Of a stretch of 64,000 bases of DNA, positions 63,198 through 64,000 are shown piece after piece. Positions within the stretch are counted from its first letter, which is position 1. Each line of letters opens with the position of its first letter. Below the pieces are notes generated by a model, which worked only from the letters and a program-made list of their open reading frames with translations, did no database searches and was not told the origin of the DNA. A program made the position numbers and the translations under genes. Location: positions 248,001-312,000 of the forward strand of contig NZ_CP090949.1 of the NCBI RefSeq assembly GCF_023823125.1, given 5' to 3'. The DNA is from Erythrobacter aurantius. GTDB taxonomy: Bacteria > Pseudomonadota > Alphaproteobacteria > Sphingomonadales > Sphingomonadaceae.

Positions 63198-64000
63198 GCA
63201 TCTGTTTCCCGCGGTTCTTGCCGGTGAATAGCCGCTGGAGCGTGTCGGGCGCGTTTTCGAAGCCGTGCTGGATGTCTTCCTGATATTTCAGGCTGCCATC
63301 CTTGACGAACCCTTCGAGCCGCTTGCGGATGCCGGGGAATTCGCTGGCCCAGTCGAGCACGATGAAGCCCGCCATAGTCCCCCGGCGGAACACCAGGTTG
63401 AAGTAATTCTCCGGCCCGGCAGGCAGGCTGCCGGTTTCGTACCGGCTAATGCCGCCGCATATCACCACGCGGGCTCCGGTGGCGATGCAGGCGAGCATGT
63501 CGTTGAGGATTGCGCCGCCGACATTGTCGTAGATCACATCGACGCCGCGCGGACAAAGCTCCTTGATCTGCGCCTTCACATTGCCCGCCTTGTAATCGAT
63601 GGCGGCGTCGTATCCGGCTTCCTTGACCAGCCATTCGCACTTTTCGGCGCCTCCCGCGATGCCCACGGCGCGGCACCCGGCGATCTTGGCGAGCTGGCCG
63701 ACAATGCTGCCCGTCGCCCCGGCCGCGCCCGAGACAAGCACGGTATCCCCGGCAACCGGCTTTCCGACCTTGAACAGCCCGCAATAGGCCGTCAGCCCGG
63801 TCGTCCCCAGCACCGAAAGCACGGCGGTGGGCGACAGGTCGGTTTCGACCTTGGTCAATTCCTTGCCGTCGGTGACGAGATATTCGGTCCAGCCGGTCGT
63901 CCCGAACACAAAGTCGCCGACTGCGAATTTGCCGCCATTGCTTTCGACCACCTCGCAAATGCCGCTGCCGCGCATCACGTCGCCGATCGCCATCGGCGCT
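63187..64000 (-). CDS. NADP-dependent zinc-free oxidoreductase (CurA/PTGR-type MDR), N-terminus beyond window
   Basis: The C-terminal 271 residues of a medium-chain reductase. PMAIGDVMRGSGICEVVESN corresponds to residue about 65 of the family, so the gene starts upstream of 64000. VLSVLGTTGLTAYCGLFKVGKPVAGDTVLVSGAAGATG (cofactor loop), VDVIYDNVGGAILNDML, and a C-terminal LFTGKNRGKQMLKL are all family landmarks. It is a paralogue of the gene at 51037. Stop overlaps mobA by 11 bases. Confidence 0.9.
   Translation of the reverse strand, partial: APMAIGDVMRGSGICEVVESNGGKFAVGDFVFGTTGWTEYLVTDGKELTKVETDLSPTAVLSVLGTTGLTAYCGLFKVGKPVAGDTVLVSGAAGATGSIVGQLAKIAGCRAVGIAGGAEKCEWLVKEAGYDAAIDYKAGNVKAQIKELCPRGVDVIYDNVGGAILNDMLACIATGARVVICGGISRYETGSLPAGPENYFNLVFRRGTMAGFIVLDWASEFPGIRKRLEGFVKDGSLKYQEDIQHGFENAPDTLQRLFTGKNRGKQMLKL

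Noticed and set aside
1..64000. CRISPR arrays, insertion sequences, prophage or integrase genes
   Set aside because: No regularly spaced repeats, transposase motifs, terminal inverted repeats or phage proteins were seen in any frame.

Overview
The window looks like chromosomal DNA of an alphaproteobacterium of the order Sphingomonadales, most likely near Erythrobacter/Altererythrobacter/Novosphingobium. The reasons are the high GC content, a MipZ division ATPase, a tonB-exbB-exbD-exbD locus, a petABC (cytochrome bc1) operon, a fused CysNC, and a catabolic region combining Rieske oxygenases, a TonB-dependent receptor, a P450 and many SDR/NTF2-like genes. The placement rests on gene content and protein motifs, not on a search.

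The left part (1-37.4 kb) is mostly housekeeping. It begins with prs (cut by the edge), glpX and hom, with a tandem pair of exported unknown paralogues between glpX and hom on the other strand. A TonB/ExbB energising locus with three ExbD paralogues follows. Next come a ligase-associated DEXH helicase, an exported DUF2059 protein, a protein with a hexanucleotide (Glu-Pro)n tract, a phosphomannomutase/phosphoglucomutase, a membrane J-protein, mipZ, panC and a DUF475 membrane protein. Then come tRNA-Gly(TCC), the sulfate-activation operon cysD-cysNC-cysQ, an OmpA-like lipoprotein, a CPA1 antiporter with a TrkA-type tail, apt, petABC, pgeF-pepN, an epimerase, a DMT exporter coupled to a threonine aldolase, and a pair of bacterial PH membrane proteins.

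The right part (37.5-64 kb) is catabolic in character. It holds a GST, five SDRs, an MFS transporter, two Rieske oxygenase alpha subunits on either side of a large TonB-dependent receptor, an NmrA-like protein, two CurA/PTGR-type reductases, four NTF2/SnoaL-like proteins and a hot-dog thioesterase. It also holds an acyl-CoA ligase, a VOC protein, an AhpD/CMD protein, a cytochrome P450, a 3-ketosteroid-dehydrogenase-like flavoprotein and an ABM monooxygenase. The likely logic is receptor-mediated uptake (energised by TonB/ExbBD), then oxygenation (Rieske, P450), dehydrogenation (SDR, KstD-like), CoA activation and reduction. The substrate is not known; a polycyclic or terpenoid/steroid-like compound is only a hypothesis. 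No ferredoxin, reductase or transcription factor lies in this region. Genes here alternate strand: divergent pairs share about 85-135 bp, and convergent pairs often interlock stop codons in four bases.

A 1,018-residue exported TPR-CHAT (caspase-like) protein interrupts the catabolic region and looks lower in GC than its neighbours. It is the least ordinary single gene. I saw no CRISPR array, insertion sequence, prophage, integrase, rRNA or recognisable riboswitch.
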